From Rhodobacteraceae bacterium WFHF2C18 (GTDB lineage Bacteria > Pseudomonadota > Alphaproteobacteria > Rhodobacterales > Rhodobacteraceae), in assembly GCA_002166865.1 (NCBI GenBank), contig NHTQ01000003.1:357093-421092 (forward strand): a DNA stretch of 64,000 bases, read 5' to 3'. The notes below the pieces were generated by a model. It was not told where the DNA came from and searched no databases. It was given only the letters and a program-made list of their open reading frames with translations. The number at the start of each line of letters is the position of its first letter. Within the stretch, counting starts at the first letter, position 1. Positions 63,127 through 64,000 of the stretch are shown here, piece by piece. The position numbers and the translations under genes are program-made.

Positions 63127-63816
63127 TCAGGTCATCTCCGCCATGAGCGCCGCGTGCCGCGCGGTATAGGCTGCGCGGGTCTCGACCGGCGGGCGCAGGG
63201 TGATGCTCAGCCCGTCGATCAACTCGGGCCGGGGGCGGCCGAAGAACCGGTTGGCCTCGGCCTCGGTGAAGCCGGCGATGCGGGTCGCCTCCATCCAGGC
63301 GCTGATCCGGTCCGCGCGCTTGATCTGGCGTTTGACCCGGTCGGGCAGGGCTGCGGGCAGGCCGAAGCGCAGGTGAATCGCGGCCGACAGCCGCTTTTCC
63401 ATTTCGCCGTAGCCGGGCCCGACGGCCGCCTTCACCGGCGAGATCAGATCCCCGATCACGTATTCGGGCGCATCGTGCAGCAGCGCGGCCAGCCGCCACT
63501 TGGGCGGCGATGCCGGGGCGATCCGGGCATGGAGCGTTTCGACAAGCAGCGAATGCTCGGCCACCGAATAGGGAAAATCGCCCAGTGTCTGGCCGTTCCA
63601 GCGCGCCACGAAGCTCAGCCCGTGCGCGATATCCTCGATCTCGATGTCCACCGGCGTGGGATCGAGCAGGTCGAGGCGGCGCCCCGAGAGCATCTTTTGC
63701 CAGGCGCGGGGTTGCGGCACGGATCCTCCGGTGACTGCAAGCGGCGGGACGCCCCGTTCTAACGGGTCGCGCCGCCGGCGAAAAGGGCCCAGAAGAGGCG
63801 CGTTGCCCCGCGCCAT
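63127..63816 (-). CDS. HD-domain phosphohydrolase
   Basis: A 229-residue HD-superfamily protein. Metal-binding residues are visible in [29 protein letters not shown] and [15 protein letters not shown], the H...HD...D pattern of YfbR-like and related nucleotidases. The substrate is unknown. It converges on regA with a 9-nt gap and is divergent from ahcY by 47 nt. The ATG at 63814-63816 gives a long basic N-terminal tail; a later start (for example [10 protein letters not shown]) would fit the domain better. Confidence 0.82.
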   Translation of the reverse strand: MARGNAPLLGPFRRRRDPLERGVPPLAVTGGSVPQPRAWQKMLSGRRLDLLDPTPVDIEIEDIAHGLSFVARWNGQTLGDFPYSVAEHSLLVETLHARIAPASPPKWRLAALLHDAPEYVIGDLISPVKAAVGPGYGEMEKRLSAAIHLRFGLPAALPDRVKRQIKRADRISAWMEATRIAGFTEAEANRFFGRPRPELIDGLSITLRPPVETRAAYTARHAALMAEMT

Positions 63817-63863
63817 TGTCGGTGCTATCTGCCATACAAACCATTGCTTGGGGAGCCAATAAC

Positions 63864-64000
63864 ATGGCCGATGATTACATTATCCGCGACATTTCCCTGT
63901 CGGATTACGGCCGTCGGGAGATTGCGATTGCGGAGACGGAGATGCCGGGGCTTATGGCCCTTCGGGAAGAGTATGGCGATGCGCAGCCGTTGAAGGGGGC
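63864..64000 (+). CDS. ahcY: Adenosylhomocysteinase, 5' end only
   Basis: Hydrolyses S-adenosylhomocysteine to adenosine and homocysteine, relieving inhibition of methyltransferases. Only 45 codons lie in the window: [20 protein letters not shown], then [16 protein letters not shown] and QPLKG, which match the highly conserved AhcY N terminus. The ATG follows GGGGAG. ahcY is also linked to the reg locus in Rhodobacter. The gene is cut by the window edge. Confidence 0.94.
   Translation, partial: MADDYIIRDISLSDYGRREIAIAETEMPGLMALREEYGDAQPLKG

Noticed and set aside
63817..63863. SAH riboswitch upstream of ahcY
   Set aside because: Only 47 nt separate ahcY from the divergent HD gene and no aptamer-like pairing was seen; the known SAH aptamer is longer.
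1..64000. CRISPR arrays, insertion sequences, integrases, tRNA or rRNA genes
   Set aside because: None recognised: no regularly spaced direct repeats, transposase or integrase motifs, or cloverleaf-like sequences were noticed by eye; a tRNA/Rfam scan would be decisive.

Overview
The window reads as a chromosomal segment of an alphaproteobacterium of the Rhodobacteraceae (Rhodobacter/Roseobacter group). The grounds are high G+C coding sequence throughout, a RegB/SenC/RegA redox-signalling locus with regB divergent from senC-regA and ahcY close by, an AddAB-type recombination nuclease, a class I UbiG, and the gene order hemJ-rho-mnmE-mnmG-rsmG-parA-parB on one side and maf-aroE-coaE-dnaQ-secB on the other. 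That order is characteristic of alphaproteobacterial origin regions. No rRNA, tRNA, insertion sequence, integrase or CRISPR array was recognised.

The centre of the window is the probable replication origin. The only long gene-free stretch (38068-38489) is locally AT-rich, carries several DnaA-box-like 9-mers, and is the point where coding strand switches: every gene from parB to hemJ points left and maf to dnaQ point right. Two perfect 16-bp parS palindromes lie 3-5 kb away, one inside rsmG and one at the very start of mnmG, with parA and parB in the same operon.

Left arm (1-30709): ubiquinone and heme enzymes (ubiG, hemH, hemW), a MarR/nitrilase/glutaredoxin/ComF operon, two L,D-transpeptidases flanking a CAP-domain lipoprotein, an RNA-processing and nucleotide-sanitation operon (hslO, CoA-type NUDIX, cca, RNA methyltransferase), a receiver-PP2C phosphatase beside a divergent Hpt protein, amino-acid and central metabolism (ilvA, argG, class IV aminotransferase, maeB), mutS, the grpE-hrcA heat-shock pair, and rph-rdgB-hemW.

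Right arm (38490-64000): maf-aroE-coaE-dnaQ, secB, fxsA, Tim44-like/mltA/smr, an MFS transporter, a secreted PRC-barrel protein, hslU and hslV, and a long left-reading operon: kinase-less PAS protein, tsaE, amgK-like, murU-like, addB, addA. trxA follows it. The window closes with regB, senC-regA, an HD phosphohydrolase and the start of ahcY.

The clearest accessory signal is a roughly 1.1-kb lower-G+C segment (about 48128-49236) that separates hslV from hslU. It encodes one unrecognised basic protein and one two-helix membrane protein resembling DUF2335; the stop codon of the latter overlaps the hslU start. A second curiosity is that four convergent gene pairs end by interlocking both TAG stops in a single palindromic CTAG. 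Start codons were chosen by homology and Shine-Dalgarno position and several (GTG/TTG starts) are flagged as uncertain.
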